NCBI RefSeq assembly: GCF_009725235.1
Contig: NZ_WJFC01000030.1
Coordinates: forward strand, 26,925-90,924
Length of the DNA: 64,000 bases
From: Scytonema sp. UIC 10036
Lineage (GTDB): Bacteria; Cyanobacteriota; Cyanobacteriia; Cyanobacteriales; Nostocaceae
Direction: 5' to 3'
The notes under the pieces are model-generated. The model was not told the origin of the DNA. It was given only the letters and a program-made list of their open reading frames with translations, and did no database searches. Made by a program: the position numbers and the translations under genes. Positions 1-8,043 of the stretch are shown one piece after another (within the stretch, counting starts at the first letter, position 1; the number at the start of each line of letters is the position of its first letter).

Positions 1-253
1 ATCCTTCTTCTTTTCGCCAAGTTGGAATGTAGCCAATAATTTTAGCAGGTTCAGCGGCAGGACGAGAGGTGACATCATACAGTTCATCATGCAGTCGCCA
101 GCCGTTCTCACTAGGCTCACCCTCCCCTGGTTTTGAAGCCCAGAATGCAGCAATAAAGACATTGCCTTCGTATTTCACCATCTCGCCAGTTTTATATCCT
201 TCAGGCTTTTCCACCCAGTCAGGTACATCTGAGTATTCGTTGGATAATCCCAT
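1..253 (-). CDS. Chitinase-like protein, N-terminal part (chitin-binding module then GH18 start); runs off the left edge
   Basis: The visible 84 residues start with a small aromatic-rich carbohydrate-binding module of the CBM5/12 type: WVEKPEGYKTGEMVKYEGNV followed by an AFWA segment and a GWR motif. After a short linker comes AKIIGYIPTWRKEEG, which resembles the first beta strand of a GH18 chitinase barrel. The likely product is therefore an enzyme binding and hydrolysing chitin or a related polymer; the catalytic DxxDxDxE motif would lie outside the window. The ATG at 253 is preceded by an AAAAAGGAG ribosome site, so the start is well supported. No signal peptide is visible at this start. 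The GH18 assignment rests on only about 15 residues. Confidence 0.7.
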   Translation of the reverse strand, partial: MGLSNEYSDVPDWVEKPEGYKTGEMVKYEGNVFIAAFWASKPGEGEPSENGWRLHDELYDVTSRPAAEPAKIIGYIPTWRKEEG

Positions 254-455
254 AATCGAACTCCTTTTTATAGACGTAAATCAGATTAGATATCTCCAAA
301 AATTAGTCTGAAACCTTTGTCTTATCCAGGCTAAAAGTTAATTTATGAAGATATTTTTTAATGAGGTAAGGTTGCTTGGATACATCCTACGTTGGTAGCA
401 ATTTTCCACGCAACCGCCATCTCCAGCGATCGCTTCCACAGCCCATTGGTAAAAA

Positions 456-667
456 CTTAAGGTATGAAAGCATTTGTCAATCAGCAATGGAAATCTCAGA
501 ATTTACTCGGCTTTTGGGTAGAAAAGTCAGAGAGAGCGTGCGCGATCGTGCGATCGCGCGAAAGCACCCTATATATGTCGATCGCTCCCAAAGCGCGAAT
601 TTTCCACTCTTCAAACAGCAGTTATTTGAGCGCTCTTACTGATTGACAAATGCAATTAAGCCTTAAG
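456..667. repeat. MITE-like element with 29-bp imperfect terminal inverted repeats
   Basis: The left end (456-484, CTTAAGG...TTGTCAATCAG) is repeated in inverted orientation at 639-667, with about 25 of 29 positions matching. The 212-bp element has no convincing gene; its centre holds a palindromic GCGATCGC-rich run near 540-560. Size and end structure fit a non-autonomous miniature transposable element. Nothing else is recognised between 254 and 713. Confidence 0.6.
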
Positions 668-713
668 TTGTTAGCAATACAGCCCAGCCAAGTCGATCAA
701 CCTGTTAAACCTG

Positions 714-890
714 TTAAGGGATTTGAAGTTTTTGACCAACTTTCAAGTTCTCAGGTTTAAGATTGCCATTAGCATCGGCAATTTTTTTCCACTGATTGCC
801 ATCGCCATAATAGGCTTGGGCAATATCAAATAATAGGTCGCCATCTTTGACGGTGTGAGTTGTTGGAGGATTACCTTGTTTATCAGCCAT
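714..890 (-). CDS. Small LysM-domain protein
   Basis: A 58-residue protein made almost entirely of one LysM module: THTVKDGDLLFDIAQAYYGD at the start, an IADANG centre and VGQKLQIP at the end. LysM modules bind peptidoglycan or chitin-type N-acetylglucosamine polymers. There is no signal peptide, so it may act inside the cell, as do the short LysM/BON-type proteins of other bacteria. The ATG at 890 (MADKQG) is chosen because AAAGGAG lies just upstream; a longer reading frame reaching 917 lacks such a site. It stands alone between two repeat-rich gaps. Another chitin/peptidoglycan-binding product (the chitinase-like gene) is encoded 460 bp away on the same strand, but co-transcription is not evident. 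Confidence 0.75.
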   Translation of the reverse strand: MADKQGNPPTTHTVKDGDLLFDIAQAYYGDGNQWKKIADANGNLKPENLKVGQKLQIP

Positions 891-1040
891 GTTTTTTCTC
901 CTTTGGACAATTTGCAATTTGTTTCAACTCCAAGCTGTCTTGGCTTAATTAATACGATAAGTAAACAGATGGAATGAAACCAGAGTAGCTTGTGCGAAGT
1001 TAAGTGATTGAGTTAATATTTCCTGTTGCTCGCGGAGCTA

Positions 1041-1166
1041 GTGGTCTGGCAAGTTAACTTTGCTAGGTGATTAAAAAACCGCAAAGACGCAAAGGGCGTT
1101 AAGGAAGAGGCAAAGAAGATGAGTCTAAACGTTGTTTGACCTAGCAAAATTAATGGGACAGACCAC
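1041..1166. repeat. MITE copy 1 of an abutting triplet, TA-flanked
   Basis: A 126-bp element bounded by GTGGTCTGGCAAGTTAACTT and its inverted counterpart ending CAGACCAC, with TA dinucleotides on both sides (1039-1040 and 1167-1168). TA target duplication is the hallmark of IS630/Tc1-mariner type elements. The inside holds a CCGCAAAGACGCAAAGGGCG motif. Confidence 0.7.
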
Positions 1167-1168
1167 TA

Positions 1169-1294
1169 GTGGTCCGCCACATTGAATTTGAGAGGTGATT
1201 AAAAAACCGCAGAGGCGCAGAGGGCGCGGAGGAAGAGAAAAAGAGGATGAGCTTGAACATCGTTTTACCCATCAAAACTTATGTGGTGGACCAC
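1169..1294. repeat. MITE copy 2 of an abutting triplet, TA-flanked
   Basis: Exactly as long as copy 1 (126 bp). Its ends are GTGGTCCGCCACATTGAATT and the inverse of GTGGTCCACCACATAAGTTT. It shares one TA (1167-1168) with copy 1 and another (1295-1296) with copy 3. The inner sequence is clearly related to copy 1 but diverged. Confidence 0.7.
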
Positions 1295-1296
1295 TA

Positions 1297-1400
1297 GTGG
1301 TCTATCGCAAAAGTTTTGATAGGTTAAGTTGGTCTAGATCTCCGGCTTCTTAAAGACGTTGGAGATCTGACAGCCTCTCAGAATTAATGCGATGAACCAC
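1297..1400. repeat. MITE copy 3 of an abutting triplet, TA-flanked
   Basis: A 104-bp element with ends GTGGTCTATCGCAAAAGTTT and the inverse of GTGGTTCATCGCATTAATTC, flanked by TA at 1295-1296 and 1401-1402. The inner sequence differs from copies 1 and 2 and resembles the decayed element near 6.6 kb. From 1403 to 1853 nothing gene-like is recognised. Confidence 0.65.
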
Positions 1401-1853
1401 TAGTTATCATTGCAAAATTCTGCAATGGTTAACTACATGAGCGGAATAATTTGCAAGGATTTCTTCTCAGGTAGTGCAAATGAAACGCGCGATCGCATCT
1501 ATTGAAAATACTGTGTGAGTTTCACCCTATTGATTTGCCAAACGGAATTTAAGCTTCTGTATTCTTAAGGGGTGTCAGCAAAATCAACTTATGCACTTTT
1601 GGCAGTGAAATGGAAAAGAATATTTGCAAAAAATCTTGATAGCTGAAAGTTTGGACTTATCTTGTAGGCTCTCCTAGCCTAACTACAGCGCACTCTTATT
1701 AACTATCGCAATCTAAACTATTTTTTCTCTCTACCTACAGTTACAATTCTGTTTATATCTTTAAGTAGATGGAACTCTATTTTCACATCATCTCCTCTGT
1801 TGCTCCCACTACATTAGAACTTAACTATATTTCAAGCCAAAGACAGGTGACAA

Positions 1854-3200
1854 ATGGTCATTTACCGTTGTAAAAACCGATTGCGAGTGTGTACAGCCAC
1901 CCCCCAATCCCAAAACGGCAAGATTGAAGATGAACCAGGGCGCAAAAGTGGTTGGCTTGACCTCAAGCGAGTCCGAATCTCAGTCGTTCCCACTCAAGAA
2001 TTGCAACAGATGTTTCGAGAAGCTTGGCGGCTGCAAAAGGACCATTTTTGGGTGGAGGATATGTCCGGTGTTGACTGGGATCGGGTTTGGCAACGCTATC
2101 GCCCAATTCTCGACAAGGTTTCTACCCGTGCCGAATTTTCCGACTTAATCTGGGAGATGCAAGGAGAACTTGGTACATCTCACGCCTATGAAATGGGTGG
2201 CGATTACCGAAAATCTCCTAACTATCGATTAGGGTTTTTGGGTGCAGATTTCACCTACGATCCAGCAGCAGATGCTTACCGGGTAGAGCATATTGTTCTT
2301 GGTGACTCTTGGAATGAAAAAGCTGATTCTCCTTTGAATCGTCTTGGTGCTAACATTCAAGTGGGCGACCTATTACTGGCAGTGGGTGGACAACGAGTGA
2401 GTCGCGATCGTTCCCCACAAGAGATGTTGGTTCACCTAGCAAATAACGAGGTCTCGTTAACTTTCGCAGGCTCGACGAATGAAGAGCACCGCACTATTAC
2501 CGTTAAAGCTCTAAAAAATGAGAACAAAGCCCGCTATCGGGAGTGGGTTGAGCGCAATCGTCAGATTGTTTGTGAAAAAACGGGTGGTCGGGTTGGCTAT
2601 GTCCATGTGCCAGATATGGGACCAACAGGTTATGCAGAGTTCCACCGTTACTACTCAGTGGAGGCGCAGCATGAAGGGCTGATTGTGGATGTGCGCTACA
2701 ACGGTGGTGGGCACGTATCGCAATTGTTGCTGGAGAAATTGTCACGCAAGCGCATTGGCTATGATGTCTCCCGGTGGAGTCAGCCGCAACCTTATCCATC
2801 AGATTCTGTAGCAGGACCAATCTTGGCGATCGCTAATGAGTATGCTGGATCGGATGGAGACATCTTCAGCCATAGCTTCAAGTTAATGAAACTAGGGACG
2901 TTGATTGGTAAGCGCACTTGGGGTGGTGTCATTGGCATTTGGCCCCGTCATTCCTTGGTGGATGGTAGTGTCCTAACGCAACCAGAGTACTCCTACTGGT
3001 TCATTGACGTTGGTTGGAAGGTGGAAAACTACGGCACCGATCCAGATATTGAAGTGGAGATGTCCCCCCAAGATTGGGCACAAGGTAAAGATCCACAGTT
3101 AGACCGAGCTATTGAACTCATTCTAGAACAATTGGCACAGAAACCTGTGAGCTTACCCGATTTTGGCGATCGTCCTCGTTTATCGTTACCAGATTTTTGA
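1854..3200 (+). pseudogene. Tricorn-like protease, C-terminal catalytic half only (beta-propellers missing)
   Basis: The 448-residue product matches the C-terminal half of tricorn protease, a serine peptidase (S41 family) that trims peptides in the cytosol. In order: a linker ending SGWLDLKRVRISV (about 33-44), the helical C1 region with GTSHAYE (catalytic His110), a PDZ-like segment (about 125-220), and the S41 core with NEYAGSDGD (nucleophile Ser333) and the QPEYSYW segment holding the likely catalytic Glu378. Full-length tricorns are about 1050-1100 residues and start with two beta-propellers. Here family similarity begins at residue 2 and an in-frame TGA stands directly before the ATG, so the N-terminal half is gone. 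The catalytic residues survive. It could be a working truncated peptidase, but 5' truncation of a decayed gene is the simpler reading. Confidence 0.75.
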
Positions 3201-3258
3201 TGTTCCGCAAGATTCGGTGACTTCGTAAAAGTTGTTAGGCATTTGACTGTTCGCGCTG

Positions 3259-3295
3259 CACCAAACCCGGTTTCTTCAAGAAACCGGGTTTGGTG
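3259..3295. terminator. Perfect 18-bp hairpin after the tricorn fragment
   Basis: Arms CACCAAACCCGGTTTCTT and its exact complement flank a single-base loop at 3277. There is no U-run, so it may be a dispersed palindrome that ends transcription by structure alone, or simply a repeat. It lies between convergent genes. Confidence 0.5.
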
Positions 3296-3361
3296 TTCCG
3301 GCTTATTCAAGCAGAATGGGAAGGACTTTAAAAAATCTCGCATTCACCCACTCCTTATTTA

Positions 3362-4948
3362 TTACTGCCGATTAATCCGAATCAAATCCGTCAAGATACT
3401 ATCCAAACTGCCATTGACTTGGATTTTCTCAATCTTCTCGGCAATTCGTTCGAGCACTTCTAATTCCTTCAGACGCAATGCCACAGGGTTATCCTCCATG
3501 ACTTTGGCGGTGTTCAACATACTGCGAGTTGCAGCAGTTTCTTCACGACGACGAACTCCGTTAGCTTGGGCTGCTTTTTCCGCTTCCACAACCTTACTCA
3601 AAATTGTCTTAATTTCGCCAGGGAGAATAATATCTTTCACCCCAACAGAATCCACTTCAATTCCATAGTCTGCAGTTTTCTGGCGAATGTATTCAGAGAC
3701 ACTTCTATCAATTGCGCCTTTATCTTCCAACAATGCATCTAGAGTTCTTTCCCCAACAGCGCCACGTAAAGCCAACTGTAGTTCTTTGTACAAGTAAGTG
3801 GTAATATCCGATAAACCATTTTTGGCTCTCAGTGGGTCGAGAATGCGGTAGCCAGCAGTTAAGTTCAAGCGCAAAGGCACTTTATCTTTAGAAAGAATGT
3901 CTTGACCTGATACTTCCATTGTTGAGTAGCGAAGATCAAAGATTTCTGTTTGCAAAGAGCGTCCAAATAGCCACCATGCGTGCATTCCTGGTTGGAGTTG
4001 TGTTTGATACTCTTGATTGATGTAGAGTAATCCCAGGTGTTGCGCTGGAACTTCGCGGATATGCAAACAATTGCGGCTCAAAGCTAGAGTCTCTGGCAAA
4101 CCTGTAACTAACTCAGCAACTAAGCGAGGTGGTAATTTAGCATCAGTGCTGATGTCAATAACCTCCACTTCAACGCCTTGCCAAAACAGCTTGCGACTGC
4201 ACGGTGGTAGGATGGAAATAACTTTCCCTTGATACCGCACAATTGCTACTTGATGAGTCAGTAATTGTACGATTTCACAGTAAGCCGCAACAAAGTCGGG
4301 ATGTTTTTCAATCAATACATCTTCAAGGGGAAAGCCGGGATTAGGTAAAATACGGCTGAGAGTCCGGAGCGAAACATCTTTGTCATGCGACCAAAAAGCG
4401 TACTCGCCTGGTTCTAAAGGTCGGATAAAGTTATTTTGCACGTACAGCAAACCAATCTCATACTCTGAGATTTGAAACTTTTTCAGTCCATTCAAGGCGA
4501 TTCCGCGTACTTGCTGTACGAATTGTGCAGGCAATTCCAAGCTTTCTTCTAAGTTGAAGACATGGGGTTCTACTTCTATAAAACCGCGCCAAAAAGCCCG
4601 CAGTTGATTGGGTGGAATACTTACCCAATTTTGACCCAAGCGTACTAAAGCAACTTGGTTGTAAGCTGTTCGGACGACTAAGAGATGTTGTTGTAACTCG
4701 GAACTGCGATCGCGCAGCAAAAGTTCGAGGTTCTCAATCTTAGCTTCTGGTTGGTTGAGGTCATAGGTTTTTACTTGCCAGTGGCGACCAAAATACGTGT
4801 AAGTACCGGGCTGCAAAATTTTCTTAAAATCACTGCGGTGATATAAGATTCCAATTTCGTTAGGTTTGATATAAAAGGTTTTCCACATAGAAATTTGAAT
4901 GGGTAACTTGGGCATTCTTACCCAACGTAGAAGGTTTGATAGAAACAT
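3362..4948 (-). CDS. SPFH/slipin (stomatin-like) membrane-associated protein with tripled N-terminal module
   Basis: A 528-residue protein. The last 230 residues form an SPFH/band-7 domain of the slipin type: VPAQHLGLLYINQEY, then LQPGMHAWW, GQDILSKDKVPLRLNL, the GERTLDALL segment, and a helical tail rich in Glu, Ala and Lys. Such proteins assemble into rings or scaffolds at membranes, often with NfeD-type partners. The lead-in motif (IGLLY...LQPGxYxxW) occurs three times, at about residues 32-50, 165-185 and 305-325, separated by about 130 residues each. No clear transmembrane helix is seen. The ATG at 4948 has GGGAG upstream; a longer frame to 5074 lacks a site and crosses a repeat. No NfeD gene is adjacent. 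Confidence 0.75.
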   Translation of the reverse strand: MFLSNLLRWVRMPKLPIQISMWKTFYIKPNEIGILYHRSDFKKILQPGTYTYFGRHWQVKTYDLNQPEAKIENLELLLRDRSSELQQHLLVVRTAYNQVALVRLGQNWVSIPPNQLRAFWRGFIEVEPHVFNLEESLELPAQFVQQVRGIALNGLKKFQISEYEIGLLYVQNNFIRPLEPGEYAFWSHDKDVSLRTLSRILPNPGFPLEDVLIEKHPDFVAAYCEIVQLLTHQVAIVRYQGKVISILPPCSRKLFWQGVEVEVIDISTDAKLPPRLVAELVTGLPETLALSRNCLHIREVPAQHLGLLYINQEYQTQLQPGMHAWWLFGRSLQTEIFDLRYSTMEVSGQDILSKDKVPLRLNLTAGYRILDPLRAKNGLSDITTYLYKELQLALRGAVGERTLDALLEDKGAIDRSVSEYIRQKTADYGIEVDSVGVKDIILPGEIKTILSKVVEAEKAAQANGVRRREETAATRSMLNTAKVMEDNPVALRLKELEVLERIAEKIEKIQVNGSLDSILTDLIRINRQ

Positions 4949-5024
4949 TGTTAACTCCCGTTTAACCTCACCGATATCGCCTATCCGAGCTGAGGAGACA
5001 GGCGGAGAAAACTGTATATTAAAA

Positions 5025-5062
5025 GCGATAAGCCAGCTGCCTGCGGGCTGAAGCCCGATCGC
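5025..5062. repeat. Small dispersed palindromic repeat (GCGATAAGCC... family)
   Basis: Begins GCGATAAGCC and ends in a GAAGCCCGATCGC arm, matching in layout the copies at 34765-34800, 35439-35502 and 56991-57027. It lies just upstream of the slipin start. Confidence 0.45.
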
Positions 5063-5190
5063 GGCTTTGAACAAAGTTCAGAGGAAGGCTAGCTGTATAT
5101 GGTTTGTAATACAGGAACCTTCCCGATCGCTTAAAGCTTATGGAGCTTTCAATATGACTATCTGTATTATATATACTACAAAATATTTTT

Positions 5191-5812
5191 AAACTCTGCA
5201 AATGTAAGTGTTACAGTTCAGTTGCGGGCGAATAGCGTCTCCAAAACTGGATTAAGGAAGCAGGGCGTTACTCTGGTTAGTACCAGTCTTCGTGACTGCC
5301 ATATTGCTGTAATTCCCTCTATCGGGAAAAAACAACACTCAAATTTGCCGTTCGGTTTGCCAGTTCCAGAATTCACGGAGAGAAACTAGATATGGCAAAC
5401 GCTCGTGACAAACTCAAGTTAGGGAGAAAACAATTGCACTGGCTTCTTTACTGTGAGTACCAAACATTACTAGTGGTAATCGGTAGCAGAACACCAACAC
5501 TGCAGAGTTTACAAAACCAAAACAGATTTTTTCCATTCTGGCTTTTTCCCGTGTCTGTAACTGCGAAACTGCCTTGTCCCTAACAAGGTGCCCAAACTAG
5601 GGCGAGGATGTTGTGGCTGAAAGTACAGGAGTACATCCTGTTACCCATCGGCGATCCACCGATGGCTTTACTAAGTAAAGTACACTTTCTTGAGATAGTG
5701 ACATAGAGCAAGGGCGGTATACGCTCAATCCATTGGTTGACGTACCAGTTAGGTATGTAGAACCCGCACTACTGCTTTGCACAATGTATTCCTACCTTAC
5801 TACTTAATGTAA
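5191..5812. repeat. Duplicated unit, copy 1 (holds a tRNA-like sequence)
   Basis: Copy 1 and copy 2 (5892-6584) share a left block of about 270 bp starting AAACTCTGCAAAT and ending near TTAGGGAGAA...CTGTGA, and a right block of about 105 bp starting GCAAG..CGGTATACGCTC and ending TACTTAATGTA. The centre differs between copies, and in both it holds tRNA-like cloverleaf sequences on the minus strand. The blocks look noncoding: short frames within them are not conserved between copies. Confidence 0.65.
5618..5689 (-). tRNA. tRNA-like cloverleaf, degenerate
   Basis: Read on the minus strand, the ends GAAAGT and ACTTTC pair. The D-arm position forms CTTT/AAAG, the anticodon arm forms a strong ATCGG/CCGAT stem with a 7-base loop TGGATCG, and the T-arm position forms ACAGG/CCTGT. 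The fold is tRNA-shaped, but the conserved U33, the D-loop GG and the TTC of the T-loop are missing. GAU in the loop centre would read Ile codons if real. It is best read as a decayed tRNA gene at the same place in the unit as the tRNA genes of copy 2. Confidence 0.35.
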
Positions 5813-6308
5813 CCCAAGGAAATCTGAGGAAACAGGTGGGAATTACTTAACAGTGACCAATGACCAGTGACCAGTGACTAATAACCAATTGAAACTCTGC
5901 AAATATAAGTGTTTTCAGTAAAGTTGCGGGCAAATTGTGTCTCCAAAAACTGATTAAGGAGGCAGAGCATTACTCAGGTTGTTACCAGTAGTAGCGATCG
6001 CCATATTACCGTAATTGCCCTTATAAGGAAAAACAGTACTCAAATTTGCCATTCCGTTTGCCGATTCTAGAATTCTCGTGGAGAAACTAGATGTGGAAAA
6101 CGCCCATGACAAACTCAAATTAGGGAGAAGACAACTGCGCTGGCTCCTTGACTGTAACGACTGAGCATCACAAAGTGACGAGCAGCCGCGAACACCTACA
6201 TTGCAGAGTTTGTACAATAACGGAGTCGAACCGTCTTGGGATTTCTCCCATACCATATAAGTAAATTGGCTACCGTGAAAGGGTAGTGTCTTTTAACCCG
6301 GACAGGGT

Positions 6309-6384
6309 TGGTGGAAAGTGCAGGAATCGAACCTGCAACCAATCGATTATGAGTCGATCGCTCTATCCAGTGAGCTAACTTTCA
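6309..6384 (-). tRNA. tRNA-Met-like (anticodon CAU), encoded CCA end
   Basis: A good cloverleaf: acceptor GAAAGT/ACTTTC with an unpaired first position (U1 against C72), D-arm GCTC/GAGC with a GG in the loop, anticodon arm ATCGA/TCGAT with loop CTCATAA (anticodon at 6349-6351), T-arm GCAGG/CCTGC with loop TTCGATT, discriminator A, then an encoded CCA. The anticodon CAU is shared by elongator Met, initiator Met and the Ile-AUA tRNA; the three G-C pairs of an initiator anticodon stem are absent. The encoded CCA is unlike most cyanobacterial chromosomal tRNAs and fits the unusual tRNA arrays reported from some cyanobacteria. Confidence 0.75.
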
Positions 6385-6392
6385 AAGAGGGG

Positions 6393-6464
6393 AGTTTGAT
6401 GTAGGATTTTAACCTACGTCCGACCGATGGCTTCGGTTGCTCTATCCAACTGAGCTAATCAAAC
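6393..6464 (-). tRNA. tRNA-like gene with a 5-base anticodon loop
   Basis: Acceptor GTTTGAT/ATCAAAC is a perfect 7-bp stem, the D-arm GCTC/GAGC is canonical, and the T-arm GTAGG/CCTAC encloses TTAAAAT. The anticodon stem ACCGA/TCGGT is also perfect but encloses only AGCCA, five bases instead of seven, so no normal anticodon can be read. U33 is absent. Everything else is well preserved. It is either a recently damaged tRNA (2-nt loss) or an RNA kept for something other than decoding. It lies 9 bp from the tRNA-Met-like gene. Confidence 0.5.
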
Positions 6465-6599
6465 AGTCAGTAGTGACGCATTGCAAGAACGGTATACGCT
6501 CAATCCAATGTTTGGCGCACCAGTCGGGTATATAGAACCCGAACCACAGCTTTGCTGATGTATTGCTACTTGCTACTTAATGTAGCACATGTAATTAAG

Positions 6600-6775
6600 T
6601 TAGTCCAGATCCCCGACTTCTTAACGCTCTTTCATCACTTTCTCTCGTTCCGGGGCTGCTGCCGAGCGATACAGGAGGTGGCAGCCCATCTTTAGGCATT
6701 CCCAGCCAGAGGCACCGGATCGAGGTGGTACAAAGTCTCAATCGGCCCTCAAAACGTATGTGGTGGAGTACTAGT
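6600..6775. repeat. Degenerate MITE related to the 1.3-kb triplet
   Basis: The left part (GTTAGTCCAGATCCCCGACT...) resembles the inner left of MITE copy 3, and the right end (CAAAACGTATGTGGTGGAGT, then ACTAG) resembles the right end of MITE copy 2. The element looks like a composite or decayed copy. From 6776 to 7251 only a CCGCAAAGACGCAAAG motif (about 6865) is recognised. Confidence 0.45.
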
Positions 6776-7251
6776 CAAGCATTTTGTACCATCCAGACTA
6801 AAAGACCAACTTCTCGATCTACTGCTAATACTCCTATCCAGCTTGAAGATTTCCTAATTAAATGAACCGCAAAGACGCAAAGAGCACGAAGAAAGAGGAG
6901 AAGAAGATCGGTAATCTTGTGGCGGAAAGGGAGTAATTCTGAACGAGCTTTCTCACTTCCAGTTGCGATCGCTAAGGGTAAACTTTCTTCTAAAAATTCA
7001 GTTAAAGTTGAGGAAGGTTCACATGGTGATATTTAAGGAAAAAAACGGACTCCCTCAATCGTGGAGATTCCAAAAGCAGATTTGACTTTTCCTGTAGAAT
7101 CAAATTGGCTGTAAGGCAACTGTAGATTCTCTGATTCTTTGAAATAACTTTTGCGCTTAGGCTCCACTATTTGATTTAAACAGCGAGCGCGTATTTTTCA
7201 GTGTAATTGCGGTTCTCTATAATTTGAACCTCGTGAAAAGCTGAGAGCAAC

Positions 7252-7617
7252 GTGCAGTTCGTCATAGGTATATTATTAATGTCCTCATCTGGAAAATCAA
7301 CTCTTGAATCCTATAGTCTACCCTCAGGATACTCATTCCGACGAGGTAACTTGAGAGAAATACTATGGCAACACTTTAAAACCTTTTTTTGGAAACATCT
7401 TGTTTTATCTGTCTTATTGGTAGCGCTCTTCCTTAAAGCAATACTTAAAAGAGGCTTGGAAAGATTATACGCCCATTATCATGAATACGTACATGAGTTT
7501 GGAAATTTGCCAGATAATTTCCGGAATGATTGGCAACAAATTTTCTCGTTGCTAAGCTCCATTGATCTGCCTGTCTTTGTGGGAATGTGGGTTCGCACAT
7601 TTATACGTACTTTATAA
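7252..7617 (+). CDS. Hypothetical protein with one probable membrane segment
   Basis: A 121-residue frame from a GTG at 7252; an ATG at 7279 (MSSSGKST) may be the true start. A hydrophobic stretch, HLVLSVLLVALFLKAIL, lies at about residues 49-65 and could be a transmembrane helix. The family is not recognised. The 3' end is followed closely by the convergent psbA fragment. No ribosome site of note precedes either start, so this may be a chance frame. Confidence 0.3.
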   Translation: MQFVIGILLMSSSGKSTLESYSLPSGYSFRRGNLREILWQHFKTFFWKHLVLSVLLVALFLKAILKRGLERLYAHYHEYVHEFGNLPDNFRNDWQQIFSLLSSIDLPVFVGMWVRTFIRTL

Positions 7618-7644
7618 TTTCCACTATTTGATGTAATCAACGTA

Positions 7645-7809
7645 CTAAGCGATGAATGCAATGATGAAGCAGATAGCTGCGGAGAGCAGGGTGGGGATCA
7701 TCAATACGCCGAACCAGCCGATGTAGAGGCGGTTTTCAGTGGAGGTGATCCACTCACAGAAGCGCTCCCACACGTTGGCGCTTGTGCGCACCTGGAAGGT
7801 TGCTGTCAT
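7645..7809 (-). pseudogene. psbA: psbA fragment: first 54 codons of the photosystem II D1 protein
   Basis: The frame begins [20 protein letters not shown] and continues [20 protein letters not shown], the unmistakable D1 N-terminus, through most of the first transmembrane helix to CFIIAFIA. There, where D1 goes on with APPVDIDGIRE, a TAG stop follows. Full-length D1 is about 360 residues, so only the cytosolic N-terminus and helix A remain. The upstream sequence (7810-7930) is AT-rich and may keep the old psbA leader. Reading frame and residues are undamaged up to the break, which suggests a recent event or selection on the short peptide. Confidence 0.85.
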
Positions 7810-8043
7810 GATTTTATGATTGCGGTTGTTTTTTTATGAATGAATCAGGCTTTTCGTTTGCCTGTAACTTTACTTTACAATCCTTTACTTAAGTTTACAA
7901 TACTTGGAGCTTTATGAAAAGTGATTTGAAATATTAGCTTGAGTTATCATTCGTCTAAGGCTTTGGCGGAAACCCCTGAACTGAATGGGACTAGAGCGCC
8001 GATCCACTAATATATGTTGACAAAATCTAAATTATGTGGGTTA

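Larger units (their letters stand above)
5892..6584. repeat. Duplicated unit, copy 2 (holds tRNA-Met(CAU) and a second tRNA-like gene)
   Basis: Same left and right blocks as copy 1 (5191-5812) with many substitutions, so the duplication is old. Its middle (about 6160-6480) holds the two tRNA features listed here. A further T-arm-like hairpin (ACGG, TTCGACT, CCGT on the minus strand near 6220) suggests a third, ruined tRNA. Confidence 0.6.

Noticed and set aside
376..642. Short reading frames at 376-646 as genes
   Set aside because: They lie within and across a MITE-like element, overlap each other and show no family features.
3029..3343. Antisense frames within the tricorn, RTX and E2 genes
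   Set aside because: They are mirror frames of well-supported genes and lack ribosome sites and family similarity.
5392..5583. Short frames in 5.4-6.3 kb as genes
   Set aside because: They fall in the duplicated tRNA-bearing unit; the frames are not kept between the two copies.
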